From Novosphingobium album (ex Hu et al. 2023) (lineage in GTDB: Bacteria; Pseudomonadota; Alphaproteobacteria; Sphingomonadales; Sphingomonadaceae): a DNA stretch of 64,000 bases. Both the position numbers and the translations under genes were made by a program. Where the stretch lies: assembly GCF_022832385.1 (NCBI RefSeq), contig NZ_JALHLE010000001.1, positions 62,001 to 126,000 on the forward strand, written 5' to 3'. Below the pieces are notes generated by a model. The model was not told the origin of the DNA and ran no database searches. It worked only from the letters and a program-made list of their open reading frames with translations. This document shows positions 6,514 to 16,369 of this stretch, piece by piece. Position 1 is the first letter of the stretch. Each line of letters begins with the position of its first letter.

Positions 6514-9149
6514 CAGAATTGCGTTCCCACGTTGAATGTGAAGGTTTTGGTATCGTCGCCGTCCTGCTTCAGCAGGACCTTGGAAATGTCGATGCGGAAC
6601 GGGCCGAAAGGCGAATTCCAGTTCACACCGAAGCCCACGGCGACGCGTGGTTTCCAAGTATCGCCGACGAAACGCTCGGTGAAGTACTGCGTCGAACCGA
6701 TCGCCTGATTGTCGAGGCCATTGGTCTGATCGGAAGTCGTTGTCGTCGAGGTGTCGTACGTCCCGTCACCATTGTTCGGGTAGTAAAGCTGGTTGCCATC
6801 GCTGTCTCGGGTGCCGATGAAACAGCCCGTCGAGCAATCGATCGTGTCCGGCTTCTTGATGCTCCAGACAGCGCCCGTATCAATGAAGATCGACGGCCGC
6901 AAACCCATTTCGCGCGCACCGGAACCAAGCGGAATTTCCATCTCGGCACGGCCCATGTAGTAATACTTGCCGCCCAGCGCGTCATCTGACTTCGAGGATT
7001 CCACAGTGTAGTTGCCGTCGCTATCCGCCGACAGGTACTGACGAATGACACGCGGCCCCACCCCGCGAATGCCGAAACCGCGGATCTGCGGCTCGCCCAG
7101 ATAGAAACGGTCGGTCAGGCGAACATCCTGGCCCAGACCCTTGATCGCGCCACCTTCGCCCGACAGCGAGAAGATGAAGCCGCCGCCCAGCGGCCAGTAC
7201 TTCGCGGCATTGGCACGCAGGCGCGCATAGCGCACGTCGCCGCCGAGCCCGGCGATGTCTACATTGAGCGAAGCCGTCTCACCGCGCGAGGGGCGAACGC
7301 GGTTATCAAGCGTATCGTAGATCAGCGAGAAGCCCGCGATCGAACTGAGACGCTTGCCGATCGCATCACACAGATAGCGGCCGGCACGCAGCGGGTCACA
7401 CGCGTAATCGCCGTTTTCATCCACCGAATAGAACTGGCTCTTGCTCAACGACACGTCATCGTAGTTGAGCGTGTAACGCGCGACCGCCGTCAGGTACTCG
7501 GTCAACGGAACGCCGGCGCGGACCTGAAAGCCGGTCGTCGCCTGCTGGTAGGTCGTGTTGCGATCGGAGTTGTAGTAATTGAAGCTGTTGTAGTCGCGCC
7601 GGTAGATATCGACACCGAGCGAGACGTTCTTGTCGAACAGGTAGGGTTCGACGAAACTTGCCTGCACGCTCTTGGAATAGCGTGAATAGCTGCCCGAAAT
7701 GCCGACGGTCTGACCACGGCCGCGGAAATTGCGCTGGCGGATGGAGGCCTGGAAGATGAAGCTCTCGAGACTCGAGAAACCGGCGGAAAGCTGCAGTTCG
7801 CCGGTCGGCTTTTCCTCGACGTTCGCTTCGAGAATGATGCGGTCGTCGGTGCTGCCCGGCTTTTGCTCGACTTCGAACTTTTCCTGAAAGTAGCCAAGCG
7901 ACTTGATGCGGTTGGTCGAACGCTTGACCTGCAGCGAGTTGAAGGCGTCGCCTTCGGCAAGGCGGAACTCGCGGCGCACCACCTTGTCCTGCGTCAGCGT
8001 GTTGCCGTTGATGTCGATCCGTTCGACGTAGACGCGCGGGGCCTCCTGGATCACGAAGGTGATCCCCATGGTGAGGTTGTCCTTGTCGCGGTCGTACTGC
8101 GGGCGGACGTCGGCGAAGGCATAGCCGAAGGCGCCGGCGGTCTCGTTCAGGCTGTCGATCGTGTCTTCGACCTGCTTGGCGTTGTACCAGTCGCCCGCCT
8201 TCATCGGCAGGTTCTTCGCCAGCTTCTCGCCGTCGAAGTCGCGAAGCTGGCTCTCGACCTTCACGTCGGCGAACTTGTAGCGCTTTCCTTCCTCCACCAC
8301 GTAGGTGATGATGAAGTCCTTCTTGTCCGGGGTCAGCTCGGCCACGGCCGAAACGACGCGGAAATCGGCATAGCCCTGCGTCAGGTAGAACTGGCGCAGC
8401 TTCTGCTGGTCGAAGGCCATGCGGTCGGGATCGTAGCTCGTGCCCGAACTGAAGATGCGGGTGAAGCGCGCCTGCTTGGTGACCATCTGGCCGCGCAGTT
8501 CGCCGTCGGAGAAGTGCTCGTTGCCGATGATGTTGATCTGGCGGACCTTCGACTTCGAGCCCTCGGTGATCTCGAAGACGATATCGACGCGGTTCTGGTC
8601 AAGCATGACCATCTTCGGCTCGACCGTCGCCGCATAGCGGCCCTGGCGCTTGTAGAGCTCGATGATGCGGGCAACGTCGGCACGGACCTTGGAGCGCGTG
8701 AAGATCTGGCGCGGCGCGACCTTGATCTCCGGCATGATCTTGTCGTCCTTGATGCGCTTGTTGCCTTCAAGGATGATGCGATTGACGACGGGGTTTTCCT
8801 GAACGGCGATCGTGACATTGCCGCCGTCGTTGGTGACTTCGACGTTCTTGAACAGTTCGGTCTCGTAGAGATCCTTCAGCGCCTGGTCGGCAGCGGCCTT
8901 GGTGTAAGGCTGGCCGATGCGCAGCTTGATGTAAGACATCACCGTCTGCGCCTCGAGGCGCTCGGCCCCGGTCACCTGGATCGACTGGATCGTCTGCTCC
9001 GCCGCCGGAACGGCCTGCGGTGCCGGCGCCGCGTCCTGGGCGAAAGCCGCCTCGGGGACTCCCGCAAGCACTGTGGTTCCCAGAAGCACTGCCGCAAGCT
9101 GCGACGCACGGCGGGCTTCATTGCTGCGAACCATTACCCATCCCATCAT
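6513..9149 (-). CDS. bamA: Outer membrane protein assembly factor BamA
   Basis: BamA is the central Omp85 barrel that inserts beta-barrel proteins into the outer membrane. The start at 9149 (MMGWVMVRSN; ATG 9134 also possible) gives 878 residues. A signal peptide ends near EAAFA-QDA. Five POTRA repeats follow (the first at IQSIQVTGAERL, later ones at VNRIILEGNK, VRQINIIGNEHF, KFADVKVESQL and VYVERIDINGNTL). The 16-stranded barrel begins near PTGELQLSAGFSS. The conserved L6 motif appears as QIRGFGIRG and the protein ends in aromatic F (FNVGTQF), the barrel-recognition signal. Upstream is rseP; skp follows, overlapping by one base. Confidence 0.97.
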   Translation of the reverse strand: MMGWVMVRSNEARRASQLAAVLLGTTVLAGVPEAAFAQDAAPAPQAVPAAEQTIQSIQVTGAERLEAQTVMSYIKLRIGQPYTKAAADQALKDLYETELFKNVEVTNDGGNVTIAVQENPVVNRIILEGNKRIKDDKIMPEIKVAPRQIFTRSKVRADVARIIELYKRQGRYAATVEPKMVMLDQNRVDIVFEITEGSKSKVRQINIIGNEHFSDGELRGQMVTKQARFTRIFSSGTSYDPDRMAFDQQKLRQFYLTQGYADFRVVSAVAELTPDKKDFIITYVVEEGKRYKFADVKVESQLRDFDGEKLAKNLPMKAGDWYNAKQVEDTIDSLNETAGAFGYAFADVRPQYDRDKDNLTMGITFVIQEAPRVYVERIDINGNTLTQDKVVRREFRLAEGDAFNSLQVKRSTNRIKSLGYFQEKFEVEQKPGSTDDRIILEANVEEKPTGELQLSAGFSSLESFIFQASIRQRNFRGRGQTVGISGSYSRYSKSVQASFVEPYLFDKNVSLGVDIYRRDYNSFNYYNSDRNTTYQQATTGFQVRAGVPLTEYLTAVARYTLNYDDVSLSKSQFYSVDENGDYACDPLRAGRYLCDAIGKRLSSIAGFSLIYDTLDNRVRPSRGETASLNVDIAGLGGDVRYARLRANAAKYWPLGGGFIFSLSGEGGAIKGLGQDVRLTDRFYLGEPQIRGFGIRGVGPRVIRQYLSADSDGNYTVESSKSDDALGGKYYYMGRAEMEIPLGSGAREMGLRPSIFIDTGAVWSIKKPDTIDCSTGCFIGTRDSDGNQLYYPNNGDGTYDTSTTTTSDQTNGLDNQAIGSTQYFTERFVGDTWKPRVAVGFGVNWNSPFGPFRIDISKVLLKQDGDDTKTFTFNVGTQF

Positions 9150-9307
9150 TCTACGCAAAATCCCGTTTTCGCTCACGCGATAGTCCTGTCCGCCCCGGCA
9201 AGCCCGCGAAGGCGCCAGAAAGCAACCGCAGCCATCTGCCCGATGGAAGGCCTCCAATCAAGCAGCCAAACCCGGCGAGACTGTGATCGCTGAATAAAAC
9301 CTCCAGG

Positions 9308-10432
9308 CTATCCCCCGAAAACCGGGAGAGACACCAGATCGTTGACCGTGACGAAAAGCATGAGCGCGAGCACCAATGCCACGCCTGTGCGGATCGCCCA
9401 CTCCTGACTGCGCACATCCAGAGGTCTGCGACGGACCAACTCGGCCGCGTAGAACGCCAGGTGCCCGCCATCGAGGCCCGGAATTGGCAGGAGGTTGATG
9501 AATGCCAAGTTAATCGAAATCAGGGCCGCGAAACCGACGAAGGCATCCCAGCCAAGGCTGAACTGCTCGCCCGAATATTTCGCAATTTTAATCGGGCCGC
9601 CGAGTTCCTTCACCGAGCGGTCGCCCGTGAAAATCTGGCGAATTCCCGTCACCATGGTGCCCATGGCATAAAAGCTGCGATCGAAACCGAATGCCATGGC
9701 GTCGCCCGGACTGACCGCGACGATGTCAACGTGCGTGGCTTCAATGCCAAGCAAGCCAAAACGCGCCTCATTTCCGAAACGGTCCCGTTCGATATGCTCG
9801 GCGATCGTCACGGGAATTACCAATGCCTGCCCGCCTCTCTCAAGGGCAAACCGCAAAGTACTTCCCGGGAATGGGGCAACCCGGTCCCGAATTTCGGCGA
9901 AATCCGTGATTTTCTCGCCATCGATCGCAACGATGCGGTCACCCAGCTTCATCCCGGCTTCGCGCGCAGCCGATGCCTTGGGGAAAGCGTCGATTACCGG
10001 CTGGGTCACGGGAATACCGTAGGTCAGCGCAAACGCCGCAAAAATGGCCACGGCGAGGAACAGATTGGTCGCAGGCCCGGCAAACACGATCAGCGCGCGC
10101 TGCCACAGCGGTTTGACATGGAAGGTGTGCGAGCGCTCTTCCGGCGTCAGCCCGTCGCTGGCCGCCGAAGGCGCGCTGGCAGGGTTCATGTCGCCGGCGA
10201 ACTGGACATAACCTCCCAGCGGCAGTGCCGAGAGCTTCCAGCGGGTGCCGCGCTTGTCGGTCCAGCCCGCAATTTCCTTGCCGAAACCGATCGAGAAGGC
10301 ATTGGCCTTCACCCCGAAGAGACGACCGACGAGATAGTGTCCGAGCTCATGAATCAGGACCAAAGGCCCCAGCACCAGCAGGAAAGCGAAGATCGTCGTC
10401 AGCAGATTGGGCGATCCGGTCAAGTCAGGCAA
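9308..10432 (-). CDS. rseP: Site-2 intramembrane metalloprotease RseP
   Basis: RseP is the membrane zinc protease that makes the second cut in anti-sigma factors and clears signal-peptide remnants. The 374-residue protein has the zinc-binding HELGH at residues 28-32 in its first helix and the third ligand in PIPGLDGGHL near residue 320. A PDZ domain (about residues 150-225, AGMKLGDRIVAIDGE) lies between, and further helices follow. Its start overlaps the dxr end by 8 bases. It is separated from bamA by 158 bases with no clear terminator. Confidence 0.95.
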   Translation of the reverse strand: MPDLTGSPNLLTTIFAFLLVLGPLVLIHELGHYLVGRLFGVKANAFSIGFGKEIAGWTDKRGTRWKLSALPLGGYVQFAGDMNPASAPSAASDGLTPEERSHTFHVKPLWQRALIVFAGPATNLFLAVAIFAAFALTYGIPVTQPVIDAFPKASAAREAGMKLGDRIVAIDGEKITDFAEIRDRVAPFPGSTLRFALERGGQALVIPVTIAEHIERDRFGNEARFGLLGIEATHVDIVAVSPGDAMAFGFDRSFYAMGTMVTGIRQIFTGDRSVKELGGPIKIAKYSGEQFSLGWDAFVGFAALISINLAFINLLPIPGLDGGHLAFYAAELVRRRPLDVRSQEWAIRTGVALVLALMLFVTVNDLVSLPVFGG

Positions 10433-11585
10433 TCTCCATCAATTCCCGCGCCTTTGCCCGTGCCTCGCCATCGACGGCGAGCACGTCGGACAAGCAGGCT
10501 GGCGGCGCCGGCACAAAGGCATTGAGCACATGTTCCACCTGTGCCGCAATCCGGGTGAACGAAATCTGACCGGCCAGAAAGGCCGCGACTGCAACCTCGT
10601 TTGCGGCATTGAGCACAGCGGGAATACCGCCCCCCTCCTGTGCTGCTGCCCGCGCCAGCCGCGTCGCGGGAAAGCGCTCCTCGTCCGGCAGGCGGAAGGT
10701 CAGTTCGCCGATCGCAGCAAGATCGAGCGGTTCGCACGGCGTGTCCATACGCTCCGGCCAGGCCAGTGCAGAGGCAATCGGCACGCGCATGTCGGAGGGG
10801 CCCAGCTGCGCCAGCGTCGAGCCGTCGCGGTATTCGACCATCGAATGAACGATCGACTGTGGGTGAACGATGATCCGCAACTTGTCGAGCCCGACCAGGA
10901 ACAGGTGATGCGCCTCGATCAGTTCGAGGCCCTTGTTGAACATCGTCGCGGAATCGACGCTGATCTTGGCGCCCATGTCCCAGTTGGGATGCTTGATCGC
11001 CTGTGCAGGAGTGGCCGCGCAAAGCTGCTCCCACGACCAGTCGCGGAACGGGCCGCCGCTGGCGGTCAGCGTGATCCAGCGCACATGGGCCGGATCATTG
11101 CCCTGCAGGCACTGGAAGATGGCATTGTGCTCGGAATCGACCGGCAGTAGCGTCGCGCCGTGCCGGGCCACGGCAGCCGTCATGACGTCACCGGCAGAAA
11201 CCAGCGCTTCCTTGTTGGCAAGCGCGACAATACCCCCCTGCTCGATCGCCGCCATAGTAGGCGCCAGCCCCGCGCAACCGACGATCGCGGCAACAGTGAC
11301 GTCCGCGCCGCGTGCAGCAGCTTCGATCAGTGCGGCAGGGCCACCCGCAGCCTCGATCCCGGTTCCTGCCAGCGCCTCGCGCAGTTCGGGCAACCCGGCC
11401 TCGTCGGCGATGACCGCCACTTCGGCCGAGAATTCGTGCGCGAGGCGCGCAAGGTCGATCGCATTGGAATGCGCCGTCAACGCCACCACGCGCCAGCTCT
11501 CGGGCTGGCGGCGCACCAGATCGAGCGTCGAAGCGCCGACCGAACCCGTAGCTCCCAGAACCGATAGCGTGCGCATGTCTGTCAT
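10425..11585 (-). CDS. dxr: 1-deoxy-D-xylulose 5-phosphate reductoisomerase
   Basis: Dxr converts DXP to 2-C-methyl-erythritol 4-phosphate in the MEP isoprenoid pathway, using NADPH. The 386-residue protein has the NADPH motif GATGSVG at residues 11-17, ALANKEALVSAG, and the metal/substrate site PVDSEHNAIFQCL, with the LTASGGPFRDW loop covering the active site. The start overlaps the cdsA stop by 4 bases. Its place beside uppS puts isoprenoid precursor supply and use in one unit. Confidence 0.97.
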   Translation of the reverse strand: MTDMRTLSVLGATGSVGASTLDLVRRQPESWRVVALTAHSNAIDLARLAHEFSAEVAVIADEAGLPELREALAGTGIEAAGGPAALIEAAARGADVTVAAIVGCAGLAPTMAAIEQGGIVALANKEALVSAGDVMTAAVARHGATLLPVDSEHNAIFQCLQGNDPAHVRWITLTASGGPFRDWSWEQLCAATPAQAIKHPNWDMGAKISVDSATMFNKGLELIEAHHLFLVGLDKLRIIVHPQSIVHSMVEYRDGSTLAQLGPSDMRVPIASALAWPERMDTPCEPLDLAAIGELTFRLPDEERFPATRLARAAAQEGGGIPAVLNAANEVAVAAFLAGQISFTRIAAQVEHVLNAFVPAPPACLSDVLAVDGEARAKARELMEIA

Positions 11586-12340
11586 CGTGGCTGGAACAAC
11601 AGCATGAGCGCAAGCACGAATAGCACCGCCAGAAGGCCATCGACACGATCGAAAAACCCACCGTGCCCCGGGATCAGATGGCCAGAGTCCTTCACGCCCG
11701 CACGGCGTTTCATCCAGCTTTCAAAGAAATCGCCAGCCTGAGCGCAGATCGCCAGAAGAATACCGGTCAGCAAGCAAGTGGCGAACAGCGGCAGCGCCCG
11801 CGCCTCAAGGTACCAGCATGGCTGCATGCCGAAGCACGCGCCCTTGTCAGCGGCCACACCGGCAGGCGTAAGAGCGATCACGCCTTCCTGCCAGAGCCGG
11901 GCCGCACCGAACAGCGCCAGCGTTGCTCCAAGGATGCCACCCGCCAGGCCGGACCAGGTCTTGGATGGGCTGATGGCAGGCGCAATCTTCGCCCCGCCCA
12001 GCGTCCTTCCGGTGAAATAGGCGCCGACATCCACCGCAATCACACTCACCAGCACGGTCAGCAAGGGAGCCAGCGTAAAGGCAGGATTGCGCAGGAACAG
12101 CAGCATCGCCGCCCCCATTCCGACGTAAAGCATCCCGCCGAAGTTCCACAGTCCGCGTTCGGCCGGGCTCGCCGTGCCGCCGCGGGCAAGACGCACCCAT
12201 TCCCAAAGCACGACCACCGCGACTGCGCAGACGAAGGCAATCCACACCGGCCCGCCCAGCCAAAGGGCCGCCGCAGCGACCGCGACCATGACGACAGCGG
12301 AAACGGCGCGGACGCCGAGATCGGATTTCTTGCCGCTCAT
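11582..12340 (-). CDS. cdsA: Phosphatidate cytidylyltransferase
   Basis: CdsA makes CDP-diacylglycerol from phosphatidate and CTP, the branch point of phospholipid synthesis. The 252-residue membrane protein has about seven helices and the C-terminal family signature KDSGHLIPGHGGFFDRVD with the metal-binding aspartates, preceded by SPSKTWSGLAGG. pssA and psd, which use the product, lie further along in this window. It sits 3 bases after uppS. Confidence 0.96.
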   Translation of the reverse strand: MSGKKSDLGVRAVSAVVMVAVAAAALWLGGPVWIAFVCAVAVVVLWEWVRLARGGTASPAERGLWNFGGMLYVGMGAAMLLFLRNPAFTLAPLLTVLVSVIAVDVGAYFTGRTLGGAKIAPAISPSKTWSGLAGGILGATLALFGAARLWQEGVIALTPAGVAADKGACFGMQPCWYLEARALPLFATCLLTGILLAICAQAGDFFESWMKRRAGVKDSGHLIPGHGGFFDRVDGLLAVLFVLALMLLFQPR

Positions 12341-12343
12341 CGC

Positions 12344-13033
12344 TCAGCGCCCGCCATAGCGACGCTCGCGGGAGGCGAAGGTTTCCAGCGCATCCCTGAG
12401 ATGATCGGCAGTGAAATCCGGCCAGAGCACATCGGTGAACAACATCTCGGCATAGGCCGCCTGCCAGAGCAGAAAGTTGGACAGCCGCACTTCACCGGAG
12501 GTGCGGATCAGCAGATCCAGCGGGGGCAAGTCCGCTGTATCGAGTTCGGCGGAAATGGTTTCGGGCGTGATCGGCCCCTTGGCCGCAGCCTTGGTCGCGG
12601 CGCGGGCAATCTCGTCCTGAGAACCATAGTTCAGCGCCACGGCCAGAGTAGTGCCGGTATTGTTCGCCGTACGCGCCATGGCCTTTTCAACCAGTTCGAC
12701 AACATCGGCCTTGAAAGCCTTGTAATCGCCGATGATTTTTAACCGAACACCCGCTTCGGCAAACTCGTCCAGATCCGAGACGATGAAGCGCTTCATCAGG
12801 CTCATCAGGTCGGAGACTTCCTCCTCCGGCCGGCGCCAGTTCTCGGTCGAGAAGGCGTAGAGCGTCAGCGCCTCCAGCCCCATCTCCCGTGCACCGCGCA
12901 CGACACGCCTCACCGCCTCCACGCCGCGCTGGTGCCCCAGCGCGCGCGGCAGGTGGCGCTTCTTGGCCCAGCGCCCGTTGCCATCCATGATGATCGCAAC
13001 ATGGCGCGCACGCGCAGGCTCGTCCTTGCCCAT
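12344..13033 (-). CDS. uppS: Isoprenyl (undecaprenyl) diphosphate synthase
   Basis: This cis-prenyltransferase builds the C55 lipid carrier for peptidoglycan and other glycans. The 229-residue protein has the HVAIIMDGNGRWAKKR motif with the catalytic aspartate at residue 17, then LTLYAFSTENWRRP, and the C-terminal signature LLIRTSGEVRLSNFLLWQ. Many homologues read GE(x)R in that place, so the diphosphate-binding arginines are intact. It lies between frr and cdsA. Confidence 0.96.
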   Translation of the reverse strand: MGKDEPARARHVAIIMDGNGRWAKKRHLPRALGHQRGVEAVRRVVRGAREMGLEALTLYAFSTENWRRPEEEVSDLMSLMKRFIVSDLDEFAEAGVRLKIIGDYKAFKADVVELVEKAMARTANNTGTTLAVALNYGSQDEIARAATKAAAKGPITPETISAELDTADLPPLDLLIRTSGEVRLSNFLLWQAAYAEMLFTDVLWPDFTADHLRDALETFASRERRYGGR

Positions 13034-13067
13034 TACATATCCCTCATTGCAAGGCTGTGTTCGAGCC

Positions 13068-13625
13068 TCACTTGTTGAGGATTTCCTTCTCCTTGTGCGC
13101 CAGCGCGTCGTCGACAGCCTTGATCTGCTCGTCGGTCAGCTTCTGAACGTCGCCCTCGGCCCGCTTGCGTTCGTCCTCGGAGATTTCCTTCTTGTTCTCG
13201 TCGGTCTTGAGCGCTTCCATACCATCACGGCGTACGTTGCGGATCGCCACCTTGGCCTTTTCAGCGTACTGGCCCGCAATCTTCACAAGGTCCTTGCGGC
13301 GCTCCTCGGTCAGGTCGGGAATCGGCAGGCGCAGCGTATTGCCATCGTTGATCGGGTTGAGGCCCAAACCGGCCGAACGGATCGCCTTCTCGACGGGGCC
13401 GATGTTCGACTTGTCCCACACCTGCACCGAAATAAGGCGCGGTTCGGGCACCGAGACGGTTGCGACCTGGTTGAGCGGCATATGCGCGCCGTAAACCTCT
13501 ACCGTCACGGGATCGAGCAACTGCGCGCTGGCACGCCCGGTGCGCAGGCCGGCCAGATCACCCTTGAGCGATTCCACTGCGCCCTTCATGCGGCGTTCGA
13601 GATCGTCCTTGTCGTATTTGGCCAT
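13068..13625 (-). CDS. frr: Ribosome recycling factor
   Basis: RRF works with EF-G to split ribosomes after termination. The 185-residue protein has the standard start [35 protein letters not shown] at the domain boundary, and the long helical domain ending [15 protein letters not shown]. Length is exactly typical. It is 3 bases downstream of pyrH, in the conserved tsf-pyrH-frr order. Confidence 0.97.
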   Translation of the reverse strand: MAKYDKDDLERRMKGAVESLKGDLAGLRTGRASAQLLDPVTVEVYGAHMPLNQVATVSVPEPRLISVQVWDKSNIGPVEKAIRSAGLGLNPINDGNTLRLPIPDLTEERRKDLVKIAGQYAEKAKVAIRNVRRDGMEALKTDENKKEISEDERKRAEGDVQKLTDEQIKAVDDALAHKEKEILNK

Positions 13626-13628
13626 GGT

Positions 13629-14351
13629 TCAGGCTCCTGTCTGGACGATCGTCTGTGTCCCCTCACCCACGAGCACCTTGGCAAGATTGCCCTTCTCGCG
13701 GATCGAAAACACGACGATCGGAATGGAATTGTCGCGACACAAGGCCACGGCGGAAGCGTCCATCACCTTCAGGTTGTCGGCGAGGACTGTGTCGTAATCG
13801 ACGGATTCGTAACGCTTGGCATCCGGATTGGTCTTTGGATCGCTGTCGTAGACACCGTCCACGCTGGTACCCTTGAGCAACGCATCGCAGCGCATTTCGG
13901 CTGCCCGCAGTGCCGCGCCGGAATCGGTAGTAAAATAAGGCGCACCGACACCCGCCGCGAAAATCACCACCCGTCCCTTTTCGAGGTGACGCTCGGCGCG
14001 GCGGCGGATCACCGGCTCGCAGACCTGATCCATCTGCACCGCAGACTGCACCCGCGTTTCCACGCCAAGCTGCTCCAGCGCGTTCTGCATGGCCAGCGCG
14101 TTCATGACCGTGGCGAGCATCCCCATGTAGTCGGCCTGGGCCCGGTCCATGCCCTTGGCCGCCCCGGCCATGCCGCGAAAGATATTGCCACCGCCAATGA
14201 CAAGGCAGATTTCCAGCCCCGTTTCCTTGGCAGACTTCACTTCCTGGGCCAGTTCGGCGACGAATTCCGGATCGATGCCGAATTGCTGACTCCCCATAAG
14301 CACTTCGCCCGACAGTTTGAGAAGGACGCGTTTATAGGGGGAAGATGACAT
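13629..14351 (-). CDS. pyrH: UMP kinase
   Basis: PyrH phosphorylates UMP to UDP. The 240-residue amino-acid-kinase-family protein has [13 protein letters not shown] at the N-terminus, [11 protein letters not shown] in the glycine-rich phosphate loop, [16 protein letters not shown], and the [18 protein letters not shown] segment near the C-terminus. The frame begins [15 protein letters not shown]. It follows tsf after a 221-base gap containing the tsf terminator, so it probably has its own promoter in 14352-14500. Confidence 0.97.
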   Translation of the reverse strand: MSSSPYKRVLLKLSGEVLMGSQQFGIDPEFVAELAQEVKSAKETGLEICLVIGGGNIFRGMAGAAKGMDRAQADYMGMLATVMNALAMQNALEQLGVETRVQSAVQMDQVCEPVIRRRAERHLEKGRVVIFAAGVGAPYFTTDSGAALRAAEMRCDALLKGTSVDGVYDSDPKTNPDAKRYESVDYDTVLADNLKVMDASAVALCRDNSIPIVVFSIREKGNLAKVLVGEGTQTIVQTGA

Positions 14352-14499
14352 CCACTCGAACTCCTGGGGAATGGTGGTGCGGCTTTAGGAGGACACACGC
14401 GGATTGCCAAGGGGTTGGGTTGTGGATGGCCGAGCGACGTCGCGCCTGCCACCCGAACCACGCTGGCTTGCCACAACGAACGCTCCACTCCGGCCGGGA

Positions 14500-14538
14500 A
14501 ACAAAAACGGGCCGGGAAGCCCATCGCTTCCCGGCCCG
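14500..14538 (-). terminator. Rho-independent terminator of rpsB-tsf
   Basis: A perfect 13-bp GC-rich stem (14526-14538 with 14508-14520) encloses a 5-base loop and is followed on the minus strand by TTTTTGTTT. It lies 35 bases after the tsf stop and separates rpsB-tsf from pyrH. Confidence 0.93.
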
Positions 14539-14572
14539 CCTTGTTCGGTTCCCGAAGGAAGCGGCTGAACGA

Positions 14573-15496
14573 TCAGCCAGCCACCGCCGCAGCCACTTCC
14601 GCCGCGAAGTCGGACACTTCCTTTTCGATGCCTTCGCCGAGCTGGAAGCGGACATAGTCCTTGAGGACGATCTTGGCGCCAGCTTCCTTGCCGGCCGCAT
14701 CGACGACCTGCTGGATCGGGGTCTTGTTGTCCATCACGAAGACCTGCGAGAGCAGTGCGTTTTCCTTGGCATACTTGGCAATCGCGCCATCGACCATCTT
14801 GGCCTGCACCGCTTCGGGCTTGCCCGATTCGGCAGCCTTTTCCTCGGCGATCTTGCGTTCACGCGCGATCAGCTCGGGGTCGAGGTCATCGGCGGTCAGC
14901 GCCAGCGGGAAAGCCGCGGCGATGTGCATCGCGATCTGCTTGCCCAGCGCTTCGAGCGCGTCAGCAGGCGCTTCCGATTCGAGCGCGACGAGCACGCCGA
15001 TCTTGCCGAGGTTCGGCGCAGCAGCGTTGTGCATGTAGGGAACAACGATGCCGTTCGAGACTTCGACGGTCTTCATGCGGCGAACCTGCTGGTTCTCACC
15101 GATGGTCGCGACATTGTTGGTCAGAGCGTCGGCAACGGTGCCGCCAGTCGGGTAGGCAGCGGCCTTGAGGGCCTCGACGTCATCACCGGCAACGCCCAGA
15201 GCGGCTTCGGTGGTGTTGCGCACGAAGTCCTGAAACTGGTCGTTCTTGGCGACGAAGTCGGTTTCCGAGTTAACTTCGACGGCCACGCCCTTGGTGCCCG
15301 AAACGGTGACGCCGACCAGACCTTCAGCGGCAGTGCGGCTCGACTTCTTGGCGGCAGCGGCCAGCCCCTTGGCGCGAAGCGCGTCGACGGCAGCCTCAAG
15401 GTCGCCACCGGTCTCGTCGAGAGCCTTCTTGCAGTCCATCATGCCGGCGCCAGTGCGCTCGCGCAGGTTCTTCACGTCAGCGGCGGTGTAAGCCAT
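14573..15496 (-). CDS. tsf: Translation elongation factor Ts
   Basis: EF-Ts exchanges GDP for GTP on EF-Tu. The 307-residue protein starts [26 protein letters not shown], the conserved UBA-like N-terminal domain, and has the [11 protein letters not shown] motif that contacts EF-Tu. The length is typical of alphaproteobacteria. It follows rpsB after a 117-base spacer holding a short hairpin, and is followed by a strong terminator. Confidence 0.97.
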   Translation of the reverse strand: MAYTAADVKNLRERTGAGMMDCKKALDETGGDLEAAVDALRAKGLAAAAKKSSRTAAEGLVGVTVSGTKGVAVEVNSETDFVAKNDQFQDFVRNTTEAALGVAGDDVEALKAAAYPTGGTVADALTNNVATIGENQQVRRMKTVEVSNGIVVPYMHNAAAPNLGKIGVLVALESEAPADALEALGKQIAMHIAAAFPLALTADDLDPELIARERKIAEEKAAESGKPEAVQAKMVDGAIAKYAKENALLSQVFVMDNKTPIQQVVDAAGKEAGAKIVLKDYVRFQLGEGIEKEVSDFAAEVAAAVAG

Positions 15497-15613
15497 CGCT
15501 CAAAATCCTCTTGTTTGGCAGGGCAGATCCGACTGCCCGAATGTGGATGCGCGCCAGGCCCATTGGACCCGGCGCGCGACAATTCCATGACGAAAAGTCG
15601 TCGCCGGGGCCGA

Positions 15614-16369
15614 TCAGGCCTCGACAGCTTCCTCGGCAACCGGCTCGTCCATGGCGCCGATGTCGGCACCGCTGTCGATCACGGCTTCACGGCCACCCTT
15701 GGTCGCGGCCTGCGCGATGGCGTCGCAGTAGAGACGCACGGCGCGGCTGGCGTCGTCGTTGCCCGGGATCGGGAACGCAATGCCCTCGGGCGAAACGTTC
15801 GAGTCGAGGACCGCCACGACCGGAATGCCGAGCACGTTGGCTTCCTTGATCGCCAGGTCTTCCTTGTTGGCGTCGATCACGAACATCACGTCCGGAATGC
15901 CGCCCATGTCGCGGATGCCGCCGAGCGAGAGCTCAAGCTTGTCGCGCTCACGCGTCAGCTGAAGGATTTCCTTCTTGGTGAGGCCGTGGGTATCGCCGGC
16001 AAGCTGCTCTTCCAGAGCCTTGAAGCGCTTGATCGACTGCGAGATCGTCTTCCAGTTGGTGAGCATGCCGCCCAGCCAGCGGTGGTTGACGAAGTGCTGG
16101 CCGCAAGCGCGGGCAGCCTGCGCGATCGGCTCCTGAGCTTGACGCTTGGTGCCGACGAACAGCACCTTGCCGCCAGCCTGGACAGTGGCCGAAACGAATT
16201 CGAGCGCACGCGCCATCAGGGGCACGGTCTGCGAGAGGTCGATGATGTGGATGCCGTTGCGGGCGCCGAAGATGTACGGCTTCATCCGCGGGTTCCAGCG
16301 GTGGGTCTGGTGGCCGAAGTGAGCGCCGGCCTCGATGAGCTGCTGCATGGTGACGACAGGAGCCGCCAT
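15614..16369 (-). CDS. rpsB: 30S ribosomal protein S2
   Basis: S2 is a small-subunit protein bridging the head and body of the 30S particle. The 251-residue product has [36 protein letters not shown] at its N-terminus and the [15 protein letters not shown] and [15 protein letters not shown] signatures. It is the first gene of the minus-strand series and should be driven from the 16370-16770 region. Confidence 0.97.
   Translation of the reverse strand: MAAPVVTMQQLIEAGAHFGHQTHRWNPRMKPYIFGARNGIHIIDLSQTVPLMARALEFVSATVQAGGKVLFVGTKRQAQEPIAQAARACGQHFVNHRWLGGMLTNWKTISQSIKRFKALEEQLAGDTHGLTKKEILQLTRERDKLELSLGGIRDMGGIPDVMFVIDANKEDLAIKEANVLGIPVVAVLDSNVSPEGIAFPIPGNDDASRAVRLYCDAIAQAATKGGREAVIDSGADIGAMDEPVAEEAVEA

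Noticed and set aside
7863-9293. Plus-strand open frame (476 codons) opposite bamA
   Set aside because: Covers the POTRA region of BamA on the wrong strand; composition is Leu/Val/Arg/Asp only.
12963-14348. Plus-strand open frame (461 codons) opposite frr and pyrH
   Set aside because: Antisense artefact of the same kind; the real genes are unmistakable.
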